The position numbers were made by a program, and so were the translations under genes. 64,000 nt of DNA from Dasypus novemcinctus (taxonomy: Eukaryota > Chordata > Mammalia > Cingulata > Dasypodidae): assembly GCF_030445035.2 (NCBI RefSeq), contig NC_080678.1, positions 65,921,087 to 65,985,086 on the forward strand, written 5' to 3'. This document shows positions 20,328-31,994 of the stretch, in pieces. The notes under the pieces were generated by a model. The model worked only from the letters and a program-made list of their open reading frames with translations, ran no database searches and was not told the origin of the DNA. The stretch's first letter is position 1, and every line of letters begins with the position of its first letter.

Positions 20328-21854
20328 AACTAAGCCTAGCCCTAAAACAGCCAAACACAACTACAACCCATCATGAATCAAGAAAACATTTACCTACAAA
20401 TAAAAATAAAAGAGATAGAAATTATTATTAGAAAGAGTAAAAGGGAAAGATGAAAGACTATTTTAGAGTACAAACCAGCAAAACTGATCCTTTTACCTTT
20501 TGCATAATGAATTAACCAGAATTTTTGCAAAGAACACTTCAGTTTAAAACCCCAAAACCAGACTATAGACATTCCATAGAGCTAACTCAACTATGTGGCA
20601 AAATAGTGAGAAGATCTGTAAATACAAGTGAAAGCCAATCAAGCCTAGTGATAGCTGGTTGCCCAGCCCTGAATTTAAATTCAACTTGAAATTTACTTCA
20701 AGAAAAAAAACAAATCCCAATGTAAATTTTAAATATAGTCAATAGGGGAACAGCTCTATTGAACCTAGGAAAAACCTAATTAGACCATGTTATCAATTAT
20801 CCATAGTTGATCTAAAAGCAGCCACCAATAAAGCAAGCGTTCCAGCTCAACAACTCTCCCTTAATCACTAAAAATCACCCCAACTCTTAATACACAAGTG
20901 GACCAATCTATTATTAAATAGAATAAAAAATGTTAATATAACTAAAAAGAATCACTTTTTCCATGCACAAGTGTATATCAGAACAGATAAAACACTGGTA
21001 GTTAACAACTAAACAACTATAACCTATTAAATATCTATTTGTTTCGTTTGTTGCTAATCCAAAACAAGTGTGCTTGCTGGAAAGATTTAAAGTCGAAGGA
21101 ATTCAGTAAACATAACCCCTACTTGTTTTCCAAAATCATTGCCTCCAGCACATCAACTATTAAGTGTACTGCCTGCCCAGTGACACATGTTTAATGACTG
21201 TGGCACCCTAATCATGGAAAGGTAGCATAATCATTTGTTCTCTAATTGAGGACCTGTAAGAATGGCCAAATGAGGGTTCTACTGTCACCTATCTCTGATG
21301 TGTTTGAAATTGACCTTCCTGTGAAGAGATGGGAATAAACCTATAAGACAAGAAGACCCCATGGAGCTTAAATTAATTAACTCGACTATGGTTTTTTAAC
21401 CCAATAAGAGTAACCACCCCATTGTATGAGTTACCAATTTTGGTTGGGGTGAACTCGAAATATAAATAACCCTCCAAATGATGATATGCCTAGACTAACT
21501 AGAGTAGTATAGCATGATTAACTGACCCAAAAAATTGATCAACAGAACAAGTTACCCTAGGGGATTACTGCACAGTCCTATTCCAGAGTCCATATGGTCA
21601 ATAGGGTTTATGACCTCAATGTTGGATCAGGAAATCCCAATGGTATAACCACTATTAATGGTTTGTTTGTTCAATGATTAAAGTCTTACATGATCTGAGT
21701 TCAGAATGGAGTAATCCAGGTTGGTTTCTATTTATAACCAATTTCTACTAGTATGAAAGGACAAGAGAAATAAGGTCATCTTTTCTTAAGCACCTTAAAA
21801 TTTATTATATGAAGTAATCTTAATCTAATTATTACAACCCTACCCTAAAACAAG
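20328..21854 (+). pseudogene. MT-RNR2 pseudogene: Mitochondrial 16S rRNA copy
   Basis: About 1.53 kb, near the full mammalian length. Conserved 3' blocks are recognisable: 'tgacctgt(g)aagagatggg'-like sequence, 'aagacaagaagacccc', 'caacagaacaagttaccctagggga', 'tcgatgttggatcagga'-like sequence at 21620, and 'tactagtatgaaaggac'. Scattered substitutions and small gaps show loss of function. Confidence 0.92.
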
Positions 21855-21932
21855 GCTTGATAGGTGGCAGAGTCCAAAAATTTCACAAAGCTTAAACCTC
21901 TATTATCAGAAGTTCGACTCCTCTTCTTAATA
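21855..21932 (+). pseudogene. MT-TL1 pseudogene: Mitochondrial tRNA-Leu(UUR) copy
   Basis: Contains 'ggtggcagag' and the T-arm 'agaagttcgactcctcttctt', directly between the 16S and ND1 copies. Confidence 0.85.
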
Positions 21933-21934
21933 AA

Positions 21935-22878
21935 ATATTCTTCACTAGTATTTTATGCCTAATTATTCCCATTTTTCTACCTGTAGCATTTCTAACACTA
22001 GTAGAATGAAAAGTTCTTGGTTATAAATAAATCTGTAAAGACTATAATATTGTAAGGTCATTTGGGCTGCTTCAACCCATAGCTGACTCTTTTAACCTTT
22101 TTATTAAAGAATCCCTCCAAACACTTACATCATCCAAACTAATATTTACTATTGCCCCTGCATTGGCTCTAATGCTAGCACTTACTCTATGAGTTCATAT
22201 ACCAATACTTCACCCACTTATCAACCTAAACCTTGGAGAATTATTAATTTTAGCAGTTTCTATCCTAGTAGTGTACTCCATTCTATGATCAGGATGAGCC
22301 TCAAACTCAAAATTTGCCCTTACTGGGGCTCTATGAGCAGTAACACTGACAATTTAATATGAAGTTACTCTTGCCATCATCATACTTTCTATTATATTAA
22401 ATGGATCATTTACACTATCAACCCTAACCTCTACCCAAGAATACTTATGACTCATCTTTCCATTATGACCCCTTACCATAATATGGTTTATATCAACTTA
22501 GAAGAAACAAATCAAGCCCCATTTGATCTCACTGAGGTTAGTCGGAGTAACTGGATTTAATGTTGAATATACATCAGGCCCTTTTTCCCTATTTTAGTTA
22601 ACTAAATATGCTAATATCATCTAAATAAATACTCTTACACCTCCCCTTTTCTTAGGAGCATTTCACAACCCACTTTTCCCAGAATTACACACAATTGATT
22701 TTATCATGAAAGCTCTTCCAACAATCCTCTTCTTATGAGTATGAACATCCTACCCACAATTTTGCTATGATTTCTAATACACCTCCTCTGAAAGAACTTA
22801 CCACTCACCCTGACACTATGAATGTGATTGACATGTATCCTTCCCCATTATATTTACAAGCATCCTCCTACAAACATA
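21935..22878 (+). pseudogene. MT-ND1 pseudogene: Mitochondrial ND1 copy (complex I subunit 1)
   Basis: About 945 bases, nearly the full length of ND1. Recognisable blocks include 'ctatgatcaggatgagcctc', where TGA must be read as Trp, 'atatgaagttac' and 'ccatcatgacc'-like sequence. Frameshifts and standard-code stops break it throughout. It ends directly at tRNA-Ile, as in mitochondrial DNA. It encodes nothing in the nucleus. Confidence 0.9.
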
Positions 22879-22948
22879 AGAAATATGTCTGAAAAAAGAA
22901 TAAATGTTTGACAGAATAAATAATAGAGTTTATAGCCCTCTTATTTCT
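22879..22948 (+). pseudogene. MT-TI pseudogene: Mitochondrial tRNA-Ile copy
   Basis: Begins agaaatatgtctg and ends cttatttct, keeping its acceptor-stem pairing. It follows ND1 directly. Confidence 0.82.
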
Positions 22949-23018
22949 AGAATTATAGGAACTGAACCTACACCTAAGAAATGAAAAATCTCTGCTCCCA
23001 CATTATACCATATTCTTC
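22949..23018 (-). pseudogene. MT-TQ pseudogene: Mitochondrial tRNA-Gln copy (3' edge of numt)
   Basis: The antisense order 'tagaattataggaactgaacc...' matches the light-strand tRNA-Gln. After 'accatattct' the match to mitochondrial DNA ends, and tRNA-Met is absent. Confidence 0.75.
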
Positions 23019-23184
23019 ACTGCCATTACTCTAGTTCTAGTGGCCACCCAAAATGATGTGATGGTTGTAACAACCTCAAAACAGGTTTTCTATATTCATT
23101 TTTGTTCTCCTCCAAATCATACCCTACACTCCAGCCAGAGTATCTTTTTGGGATTTCCATCTATTTATGTCATTATCGTGATAA

Positions 23185-23301
23185 TAGCTTCTAAGTTTAA
23201 AAGAATCCAAACCCTTTTACTCAGCTTACAGAACCATTTATGATCTGTCCCCTGCAGACTTTCTCAGGTTTGTGTTATATAATTCTTCCCCTTTCCCACT
23301 A
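23185..23301 (+). mobile_element. L2 3' region fragment, left part
   Basis: Contains the L2 blocks 'taaaagaatccaaaccc' and 'catttatgatctgtcccctgc'. It is interrupted at cccacta by the repeat at 23302 and resumes at 23944. Confidence 0.6.
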
Positions 23302-23943
23302 TAGTATAGTCAGCCAAAAGGGTGCTGATGCAAAGTGTAAGAAATCTGTTTGCTTTTATAAACGGTATTTATTTAGGGTAGAAGTTTACAGTTACCAGGT
23401 CATAAAGAGTCCAACTCAAGGTACCATAAGAGGTATTTTCCTCACCAAAAACTGTTGCCACATGTTGAAGCAAGATGGTGGGCAATGTCTATGAGGGTTC
23501 AGCCTTCCTCTTTCCTCTTAAGGCTTCATGGGCCCAGCTTCTTCCAATCTCAGCTGTAGGATGGAGGGCTTGTTTCTTTCTGGGCTCAGCTGCTCTGCGC
23601 TCTTCACAAAGTCAGCTGTAAACTATCAGACAAATGGCTCATCTCTCTTCCCCAGGGCTCTGCCATGTTTATGGAGCTATCTCTATTCCTCTATGTATCT
23701 TCTCCTGTGTTCTCTTTGAGTGAGTGTCTATATACACATATATAGCTCACAAAGGGTGTGGGCACTCAAACTGAGTCACCCTAATGATGTGGTTGAATTA
23801 AAGCCCTTATCTTAACATAATTTAAGCAAAGTCTTCTCAGCTGAATCTAATGCAAACAAAGGGTCTCTCACACCCGAAGGAACAGTGTATAAATATAATC
23901 TATATCTCTTTTTGGAATTAATAAATAATATCAAACTGCCACA
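23302..23943. mobile_element. Unclassified 0.64-kb interspersed element, copy 1
   Basis: Alignable over its length with 51549-52124 (both contain 'gtcagccaaa', 'gccacatgttgaagcaagat', 'aatggctcatctctc', 'tcagctgaatctaat' and end 'tcaaactgccaca'). It interrupts an L2 and is flanked by cccacta at 23295-23301 and 23944-23950. No ORF or clear inverted repeat is seen. The most likely reading is a solo LTR; a non-autonomous DNA element is the alternative. Confidence 0.7.
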
Positions 23944-24080
23944 CCCACTAGGCTCCAACCAACCAGTATTCCTTAAATGTGATTATTTTCTGTTTTGGCT
24001 ACTCAAAACTCCTGCATTTCAGAGTTTCAAAGTCCCAGGGCTAATTTGTAGGAAGGACTCAAGGTCAAAACACTAGGACT
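23944..24080 (+). mobile_element. L2 3' region fragment, right part
   Basis: Resumes the L2 with 'cccactaggctccaacca' and 'ctcctgcatttcaga', which fits the order expected after 23301. Confidence 0.45.
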
Positions 24081-24139
24081 CCAACTCAACAATCCCCCAC
24101 CCGCAGCCTTCAGGAGTGTATCCCCTTCTTTTGTAAGTG

Positions 24140-24360
24140 TATCCCTTTCCTTTGTAAGTACCCTGTGAGGTGTGGAATGCCTTACTCCCCCAAGCCAAGT
24201 TGTCTTTGATCAACTGACCCCATCAAAGATTGCAGATACATGAGTGAGCCCAGGTGAGAGCAGCTGATCCCTTGCTTTGTGAATCATGAGCTACGATAAT
24301 AAATGATTACTACTTTATTGTTTTGTAGCCCTTATGCAGAAATATCTCACTGATACAATA
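24140..24360 (+). mobile_element. MaLR-like LTR fragment
   Basis: The 3' part reads like the end of MLT1-type LTRs: 'gaatcatgagctacgataataaatgattactac', a T-rich stretch, then 'atgcagaaat' and 'ctgatacaata'. Assignment is from memory of the family. Confidence 0.45.
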
Positions 24361-24364
24361 ATTA

Positions 24365-24545
24365 GGCCATATGTTCAGAATTTTATACATCTTATGTTAA
24401 ATATTTGAAATAGCCATATGAGATAAGTGTTAGCATTTCCCATTTTACAAGTGAGGAAAAATATGCAGCAAGAAAAGATATTGGAGTTGAATCTGGGGCC
24501 TCTTACTGCAATGACCTTTCTTCCCACTCTACTGTGTAAAAAAGG
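24365..24545 (-). mobile_element. MIR SINE fragment
   Basis: Reads as the MIR core in antisense: 'cccattttacaagtgaggaaa', then a diverged 'ttgaatctggggcctc' block. Confidence 0.55.
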
Positions 24546-24599
24546 TATTTTTCTAAAACCAAATTCCTCACAATCCTTGCACACCTCCTAATTTCAGTA

Positions 24600-26169
24600 G
24601 TCTCATTTTAATCACATTTTCATTTTTCTGACTTGAGGAAGCTGTGCATCATTACTTCTGGCTCTACATAGGAGGAAATACATCATTTTCTGATGACCCA
24701 AATATAGGTTCTGCATTCTTCATTTTGGAATTGGTGTATGATCCAACTTTTGCTTTAAAAGGACATGCTTACCCAGAGCATTGTTACTACCATATCATTC
24801 ATTTCTAAATATTTCCTACTCCTTAGGACATTAAAAGAAGTAGACAAACTGATCTTCCACTTGTTCTAGCTCTGCTTGCTTTTCTCCTTCTATCCTAGAC
24901 TTTGTCTATTCTTCTACCTCTACTTACTTGATAAATGTTCAAATAATTTATTGAATCCATATATATTTTTATATCAGTTTAAATTTCCAAACAAATATCT
25001 TTGCCATTGTTTGGATTCATTTAGTTTACTTTGTTCCGTATTTTTGGTATTAGAGTTTTTCTTACTTAATGTAGATATATGAACAGTAAATTACCAAGAG
25101 CTGGGTTCTTAGATTTTGAGAACAAATCAAGTTGTCTTACTCATACAAGCATTTGCCTAAAGGACAGATCTTCTAATGGGAGGTAAAGTTTTTAATAAAT
25201 CATTGCCAGTAATCTCTGTTGTGGCCTCTCTTTCCTGACCTGGTCATAGTTCACTACATGTATTCTCCTGTGATTTTCAAATTTCAATGCCTGAAATACA
25301 TCATTTCATTATTTCTGCTTTATTAGAGTTTATGTACATTTGATGACGACAGATTTTGAAAGCCTGCTTTTTTCAATCTTTATAAAATATTGATTAGCAC
25401 ATACATTTTTTACCAACTTGTCTGGGATTCACATACTATATTAACTCATTAATGACTTCTCCTATAGATAATAACAAAATAAATCTTTTGAACTGCCAAA
25501 GATATTTTGCACACTCCAGCCTTGTTCTCACCCATTTTTAACTTAGAATTCCCAGCGATTGCATATTTTATACACATTTCATCACAATTTGCTGGTATGC
25601 ATTTACTCACTCAAAAAGTATTTTTTGACTGCTTCATACTCAGAACTACGGCAACAAATGGAGGTAAAGCAGAGAGTAACAGAGAGGGCTATATGGGAAA
25701 AATAAGATAAAATAGTATTTTAAAGTAAATTTTGTTTTAAAATGTTATATTGGAGAACTATTGGCAGAGATAGTTTAGCCATTATAATACATCTACAATA
25801 TACATGCTTACACACATACACACATTCATACATTTGTAAACCAATAGTTTCTGAGAACTTTGTGTGTTTAAGTTTCCATGTTATCTTATTTTAAAAATCA
25901 CTTAATGAATAGAATGCTATTTTACTCATATTAGTGTTGGTGGAATATGAGCTTACAAAGGCCAAGCACTTTGCTCAAACACACAAACCAAGATTTATAT
26001 AATACCAAAATCCTCTATTGTCTCCACTAAATAATTTATCTAATCTTTCACATAAAATGTAGAAACTGTACTTATCTCTCTAAATATGTGTGCATATGAG
26101 AGTATGTATACATTAATGTGCATACTTAATATAAGATTTTTACTTTCTCTACCTACAAATTTTAATCCT
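24600..26169. other. No gene recognised
   Basis: AT-rich sequence with short unrelated open frames only. No conserved splice-bounded exon or repeat family that I can name. Confidence 0.5.
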
Positions 26170-26905
26170 AACTTATATAATTGCATAAACCTTTAGGGTA
26201 TATAATTTGATGAGTTTGACAAATACACACACACATATATATATACCAAAGATTTCCACAACACCACAATCAAAATACAGAACACTTTCATCACTCAGAA
26301 AGCTTCCTTTCAGACAATCTTCCCCTATCACAAAGCATTTCCCAACCACTAATCTGATTTCCATGTTCTTCTCTAATCAGAAAAGAGTTTCACCTATTCT
26401 TCAATTTTGTATGAATTGACTCATGGAGAGTAAAGTATTTTGCATCTAGCATCTGCTGTTTAAACATGATGTTTTTGAGATTTATTAACAATAGTGCACC
26501 TGCCAATTGTATGTTCATTCTCATGACTGAATAGTATTGTATTGTACAAAAAACAGTTTTCTTATATATTTTCCTGTTGATAAAAATATGGGCTATTTCC
26601 AATTCTTACCATTATCAATAAGGCCTCTATGAACATTCTTATATATAACTATTTGTGAAGTATGTTCTTTCCTTGGGTAAATAGTTAAGAATAGAGTTGC
26701 TGAATCATTGATAAGTATATGCTTAACACTATATGAAACTGCCAAAAAGTTCTCCAAAGCTGTTTTGTCATATTCCAACCTTAACAGCAATGAATGAAAA
26801 TTTTAATTGCTCCTTATCCTTGCCAATTATTGGTTATATCAATTCTTATAATTTTAGCTGCAAGAGTGGGTATTGTGGGGGGGGGGGTATCTAATAGTAG
26901 AATAG
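26170..26905 (-). mobile_element. Old L1M 3' fragment, antisense (left part)
   Basis: Antisense L1M order: 'gatgagtttgacaaata', 'aaatacagaacactttcatcac', 'tgactgaatagtattg', 'aataaggcctctatgaacattctt', 'gggtaaatagttaagaa'. It breaks near 26905 and appears to resume at about 31660, so L1 copies inserted into it. Confidence 0.65.
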
Positions 26906-26911
26906 TAGTTT

Positions 26912-28560
26912 TGTTCTTTTAACAAATTAATTTTATTGGTACATATTAATAAAGCATAAATTCATCCAAAGTGTATAATCAATAGTATCCAGTATAATCA
27001 CATATTTGTGCATCATCACTTCAAACATTCTTAGAGCACTTATTCCAATAATAATAATAATAAACAAAAAACAAACAAAACTCATCACCTCTCAATATCT
27101 CTATGCTTCCCCTGCCATTCATAGCTGCTATTCTTTTTACTTCACAATAGTATATTTGTATTTATATTTTGTACAAAGGCTTATATATGCAATATCACCC
27201 ATATTCATGTTTTACATGAGGCTTTACTGTCATATATAGTATCATGTTAAAGTTTATAGCTTTCATTTTAGTAACATAGATGACCTTAGACTTTCCCCTT
27301 CAAACACTGTCATACCCTTACAATAGCACTGCTATTTACAAACACCATGATAGGCTTGCACCATTTCTATTCATTTCCAAAGATAGATAAACAACATTTT
27401 TACCACTTCTGCACAGATTAAACCTTAGATCTCTGTTCTCTAACCTCATTCTACTTTCTGGCGACCTATATTCTAATTATTAACTTCATGAGTTTACACA
27501 GTATATTTAGTTCATACTAGTGCAACCACAGTATTTTTCCTTTTGTGTCTGGCTTACTTCATTCAGCATAAAGTCCTTCAGGTTCATCCATGTTGTCATA
27601 TGCTTCATGACTTCATTTCTTTTCACTGCTTATAACATTCCACTACAATTTCTTTATTCATTTGTTGATGATCATCTGGGTTGTTTCCAGCTTTTGGCAA
27701 TTGAGAATAATGCCGCTATGAATATCAGTGTGCAGATGTCTGTTCATGTCACTGCCTCAATTCTTCTGGATATATACCTAGTAATGGTATTCCTGGGTCC
27801 CATGGCAAGTTCACATTCAAATTCCTTAAGAAGGACCAAACAATCCTCCACAATTGCAGTACCATTCCACATTCCCACCAACAGTGAATAAGCATTCCTC
27901 TCTTTCCACATCCTCTCCAACATTTTTAGTTTTCTGACTTTTTAATAGCAGTTAATCTAAGACGTGTGAAATGAGATTTCATTGTAGTTTTTTTTTTCTT
28001 TCCTTATTTTTTGTATATTTTTTATATGAGGTCCTCATATATCCCCCACTCCCCTCACCCCACTCCTCCCACATCAACAACGTCTTTCATCATCGTGGCA
28101 TATTCATTGCATTTGGAGAATACATTTTGGAACACTGCTGCACCACATGGATAGTGGTTTACATTGTAGTTTACACTCTCCCCCAGTACACCCAGTGGGC
28201 CATGGCAGGACCTACAATGTCCAGCATCTGTCCCTGCAGTACCACCCAGGACACTTTCCTAATTGCAACTCATGTGGAACATTTTTTCATGTGTTTCTTC
28301 ATCACTTGTATTTCCTCTTTGAACAAATGTCTTTTCAGGTCTTTTGCCCATTTTTTAATCGTGTTGTTCATCTTTCTATTGTTGAGTTGTGTGACCTCTT
28401 TGTATATCATGTATATTAAACCCTTACTGGACATGCAATTGCCAAATATGTTTCCCCATTGAGTTGGCTGCCTTTTCAACCTTTTGACAAAGTCCTTTGA
28501 GATACAAAATTGCTTAATTTTGAGGAGGTCCCATTCATTTCTTTTTTCGTTTGTTGTTCA
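26912..28560 (-). mobile_element. 5'-truncated L1, antisense (L1-A)
   Basis: The 3' end is near 26912 with an AATAAA signal on the minus strand just inside. ORF2 C-terminal blocks follow ('GNIFGNCMS', '[10 protein letters not shown]', 'MKKHMKKCS' between 28479 and 28270). It contains a young L1 3' end at 27983-28255 and stops where L1-B begins. Confidence 0.75.
27983..28255 (-). mobile_element. Short L1 3' end insertion within L1-A
   Basis: On the minus strand it matches the last part of 55073-55440, including 'ccactatccatgtggtg', 'gcatttggtaaata'-like sequence and the terminal 'ggacctcatat' with a T/A tail. It is severely 5'-truncated. Confidence 0.7.
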
Positions 28561-28564
28561 TGCT

Positions 28565-31500
28565 TTTTTAAAACTTTTTTACTTTATTTTGTACATTTAA
28601 TAATTGAAAATATAAACAATAATTTTAAAAGAAAACACAGTTGAATAAAAACATACATTTCTCAATTAAATGTACTGGATACATACAAAAAAATTTTTTG
28701 AAGCATACAATATGTTACACAATATATTTGGTTGATAGTAATGCAATCATACAGTATTTGTCCTCTTGCGTCTGGCTTGTTTTGCTCAACATAATGTCCT
28801 CCAGGTTCCTCCAAATTGTCATGCTTTACAACTTCATTTTTTCTTACAGCTGCATAATATTCCATCATGTGTATACACCAGAATTTGTTTATCCTTTCAT
28901 CAGTTGATGGACACCTGGGATGTTTCCAACTTTTGGCAATTGTGCCTAATGCTGCTATGAACATCAGCGTGCACATGTCTGCTCATGTCACTGCTCTCAG
29001 GTCTTCTGGATATATATCTAGTAATGGTATCGCCAGGTCATATGACAAGTCCATATCCAACTTCCTTAGGAACTAGCAAACAGTCCTCCACAGTGGCTGT
29101 ACCATTCTACATTCACACCAATAGTGAATAAGCTTTCCTGTTTCTCCATATCTTCTCCAACATTTACAGGTTTCCAACTTTTTAATAGTGGCCAGTCTAA
29201 AAGGTGTGAAATGATATTGCACTAGAGTTTTGATTTGCATTTCCCTAATTGCTAGTGATGTTAAACATTTTTTCATGTTTCTTTGCCATTTGTATTTCTT
29301 CTTTGGACAATTGTCTTTTCAAGTCCTTTGCCCATTTTTTAATCAGGTTGTTTGTCTTTTTATTTTTGAGTTGTATATCATGAATATTATAACCTAATCA
29401 GATATGTGATTGCCAAATATTTTCTCCCATTGAGTCAACAGCATTTTCATTGTTTTGACAAAGTCCTCTGAGGTACAAAAGTGTTTAATTTTGAGGAGAT
29501 CCCACTTACCTACTTTTTCTTTTGTTGCTTGTGCTTTGGGTGTTTAAAAAACTACTGCCTAGCACAATTTCTTGAAAATGTTTACCTACATTTTCTTCTA
29601 GAGTTTTGTGGTTGTTGCTTTTATATTTAGGTCCTTGATCCATTTCGAGTTAAATTTTGTAAATGTGATAGGGGTCTTCTTTCTTTTGAATATGGTTTTT
29701 CAGTTCTGCCAGCACCATTTGTTGAGTGGACTGTTCTGGCCCAGCTGGGTGGGCTTTACCACCTTGTCAAAAATCACTTGACTAGATGTGAGGCTCTATT
29801 CCAAGTTCTTAATATGATTCCACTAGTCAATTTGTCTGTACTTAGGCTGGTACCATGCTGTTTTCACCACTGTAGCTAAGTAATATGCTTCAAAGTTTGG
29901 AAGTGAGAGTCCTCCAAGTCCATTCTTTTTAAAGGACTTTTTGGTTATTTGGGCACCTAACCCTTCCAAATAAATTTAATAATTGGTTTTTCCACTTCTG
30001 CAAAGTGGGCTGTTGGGATTTTTCTTGAGATTGTGTTGACTCAGTAAATCAGTTTAGGCAGAATTGACATATTAATATTAGACAGTTTTCTAATCCATGA
30101 ACGTGAAATGCACTTTCATTTATTTAAGTCCTTTTTAGTTACTTTTAGTAATAATTTGTAGTTTTCTGAATATGGGTCCTTTATGCACCTAGTTAAGTTT
30201 ATTCCTAAATATTTGATTGTTTTAGTAGCTATTATAAATGAATTTTTTTCTGTTTTCCTCCTTATATTGCACATCTGTAGTATATAGAAACAGTATTGAT
30301 TTTTCCATATTAATTTTGTATCCTGCCACTTTGCTGAACTTGTCTATTAGTTCTAGTAGCTTTGCTGTGTATTTTACAGGAGATTCTAGACATAGTATCA
30401 TATCATCAGCAAATAGTGAAAGTTTTATTTCTTCCTTTCCTATTTGGGTGCCTTTTATTATTTCTTCAAATATTCTTTCTGCCCTTTTTCCATTCTCTTC
30501 TCCTTCTTGGATGCCAATAATGCGAGTGTTTGTGTGATTCACAGTGTCATTCAATTAACTGAGACTCTGTCCTATTTTTTCCTTCTCTTCTCTTTCTGTT
30601 CTCCTGGGTTTTTTTCCAATTCAGATGTTCTATCTTCAAAATCACTAATTCTGTCTTCAAGCACTTCAAATCTGCTCTTATGTACCTCTAAGGTATTTTT
30701 AATCTCATCCATCATGTCTTTCATTCCCATAAGGTCTGTTACTTTTCTTTGCAGTCTTTCAAGTTGTTGTCTATGCTCACCCAGTGTGTTCTTAATAGCC
30801 TTTATTTTTCAGTCCTATTTTCTTTAAATTCTTTGAAGTGATTTAGGAGAGTTGTTTGATTATCACTGATTGACTATCTTAAATTCTGTATCTGTTCCTG
30901 ATATTTGGTTACTTCTTTTGGCAAGGCCCTCTCTTCCTGTTTCCTGGTATGGATTGTAATTTTTTTGCTGATGCCTAGGCATCTGAGCATGTTGGTAGAT
31001 TTACTCTGATGGCCAATTTCTCTCTCTAGCCTATTTTTTTCACAGCTCTTCTTTGATATTTGCTTCAACTTATTCTAAGTGTTTAAAGTTTCCCAACTTA
31101 TGTTATAAAAATTGGGCCAGGGACTCACTAGCAGAATATAGATTTTCTCCCAGGGGTTAGGATACAGCTAGAACAGAGAAGTTTTTTTGTCATGCACTTT
31201 CAGACCAGCCAGCAGATGATTCTCATCAGCACACCTTTCTACAAAGTTGTTTCAGTCTGGGCTTTCTTGTGTTCCTGTGCTGAATCTCCAGAGCTGATAT
31301 TCAAAGCAGTTTATGCTGGCTGAATTCACTGAAGAAAAGCACCCCAACTCCCCCTCCCTTTTTTCCTTGAAATAGCTGACAGGGAAGAAAGTGTCTGTTC
31401 CCCTCACTGCTGGCTGCAGTGAGCCAGAAGTTTTACCCCAGCTTAGTATCTCGGAGGGTGGATGAGAGAAGTCCTTCCCAGCTGCCACAGTGGCTAGGTG

Positions 31501-31628
31501 ACCCACCTTTGTTGTTTCAGCTTCTTCACCTCTATCCATCATCCTCCTGGGAGTTGTGTAGCATTGTCCTCGTCTGCTGACCCTCAAAGCACATCCCTTG
31601 GACAGTTTTTGGCTGTTTCTCCATTGTT
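28565..31628 (-). mobile_element. L1 with large internal deletion joining ORF1 to ORF2 (L1-B)
   Basis: Read on the minus strand: a 5' region (31628-31066), ORF1 sequence (31065 to about 30460), then directly ORF2 from just before the FADD motif through the C terminus and a 3' UTR ending near 28570. The blocks 'INKFWCIHMMEYYAAVRKNE' (around 28850) and '[17 protein letters not shown]' mark the ORF2 end. About 3 kb between mid ORF1 and mid reverse transcriptase is missing. It sits in the older L1M of 26170-31860. Confidence 0.75.
30222..30554 (-). pseudogene. In-frame ORF1/ORF2 fusion frame of L1-B (110 codons)
   Basis: Residues 1-34 are ORF1 RRM-like sequence ('[20 protein letters not shown]'). 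Residues 35-110 are ORF2 reverse transcriptase ('GTQIGKEE', '[14 protein letters not shown]', '[11 protein letters not shown]'). The join is at about 30452-30460, in a short aataaaag stretch. It is a deletion product, not a working enzyme, as most of the polymerase is absent. Confidence 0.8.
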
Positions 31629-31639
31629 TTTTGAGAGCA

Positions 31640-31860
31640 TTGAACTCTGCCTGTTAGTGCACAATTCCAGTCTAACAGTCATTTTAATTTGTATTTCTCT
31701 GATTACTAATGACACTGAGCACCTTTCCATGCTTAATGACTTTTGTATATGTTCTTTTGTGAAGTACTTATTCATCTTTACTCATTTTTTAATTAGGTGT
31801 TTTGCTTGTTTTAATGACTTGATTCATCCACAATGTCCTTTAAGGCATTTTCTGAAATTG
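31640..31860 (-). mobile_element. Old L1M fragment, antisense (right part)
   Basis: Continues the L1M that breaks at 26905: 'cattttaatttgtatttctctga', 'actaatgacactgagcacctttccatg', 'gtgaagtacttattcatc'. Confidence 0.6.
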
Positions 31861-31994
31861 CAAAATAATGAACAGCACAGATGTCCATCAGTGCTAAGGG
31901 ACAAATGAACAACCTATGATTTCTCCCCACAAAGATGTATCATGCTGCTGTGAAAAAGAGTGAAATAATATATTTGTAAAATTACATAGAGATT
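31861..31994 (+). mobile_element. L1 ORF2 3' end fragment, left part
   Basis: Sense L1 sequence with 'agatgtccatcagtgct' and 'gctgtgaaaaagagtgaaat'. It appears to resume at 33590 with 'cctcttgagatattaagtgaaataa', so L1-D split it. Confidence 0.5.

Larger units (their letters stand above)
19407..23018 (+). pseudogene. Numt: nuclear copy of mitochondrial DNA, tRNA-Phe to tRNA-Gln
   Basis: The block follows vertebrate mitochondrial gene order without a break: tRNA-Phe, 12S, tRNA-Val, 16S, tRNA-Leu(UUR), ND1, tRNA-Ile, tRNA-Gln (antisense). It ends within or just after tRNA-Gln, before tRNA-Met. Base composition and many substitutions differ from a working mitochondrial genome, and ND1 is read only with the mitochondrial code. 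It is a dead DNA-mediated insertion, probably tens of millions of years old judging by its divergence from conserved rRNA blocks. Confidence 0.93.

Noticed and set aside
19407..23018. Working mitochondrial rRNA, tRNA and ND1 genes, or mitochondrial contamination
   Set aside because: Deletion in 12S, frameshifts in ND1, and continuous nuclear repeats on both sides.
28147..28419. Frame resembling one at 55071-55298 ('MDSGLHCSLHSPPVHPVG')
   Set aside because: Both are the antisense of the same L1 3' end, so they match as repeats; no coding signal.
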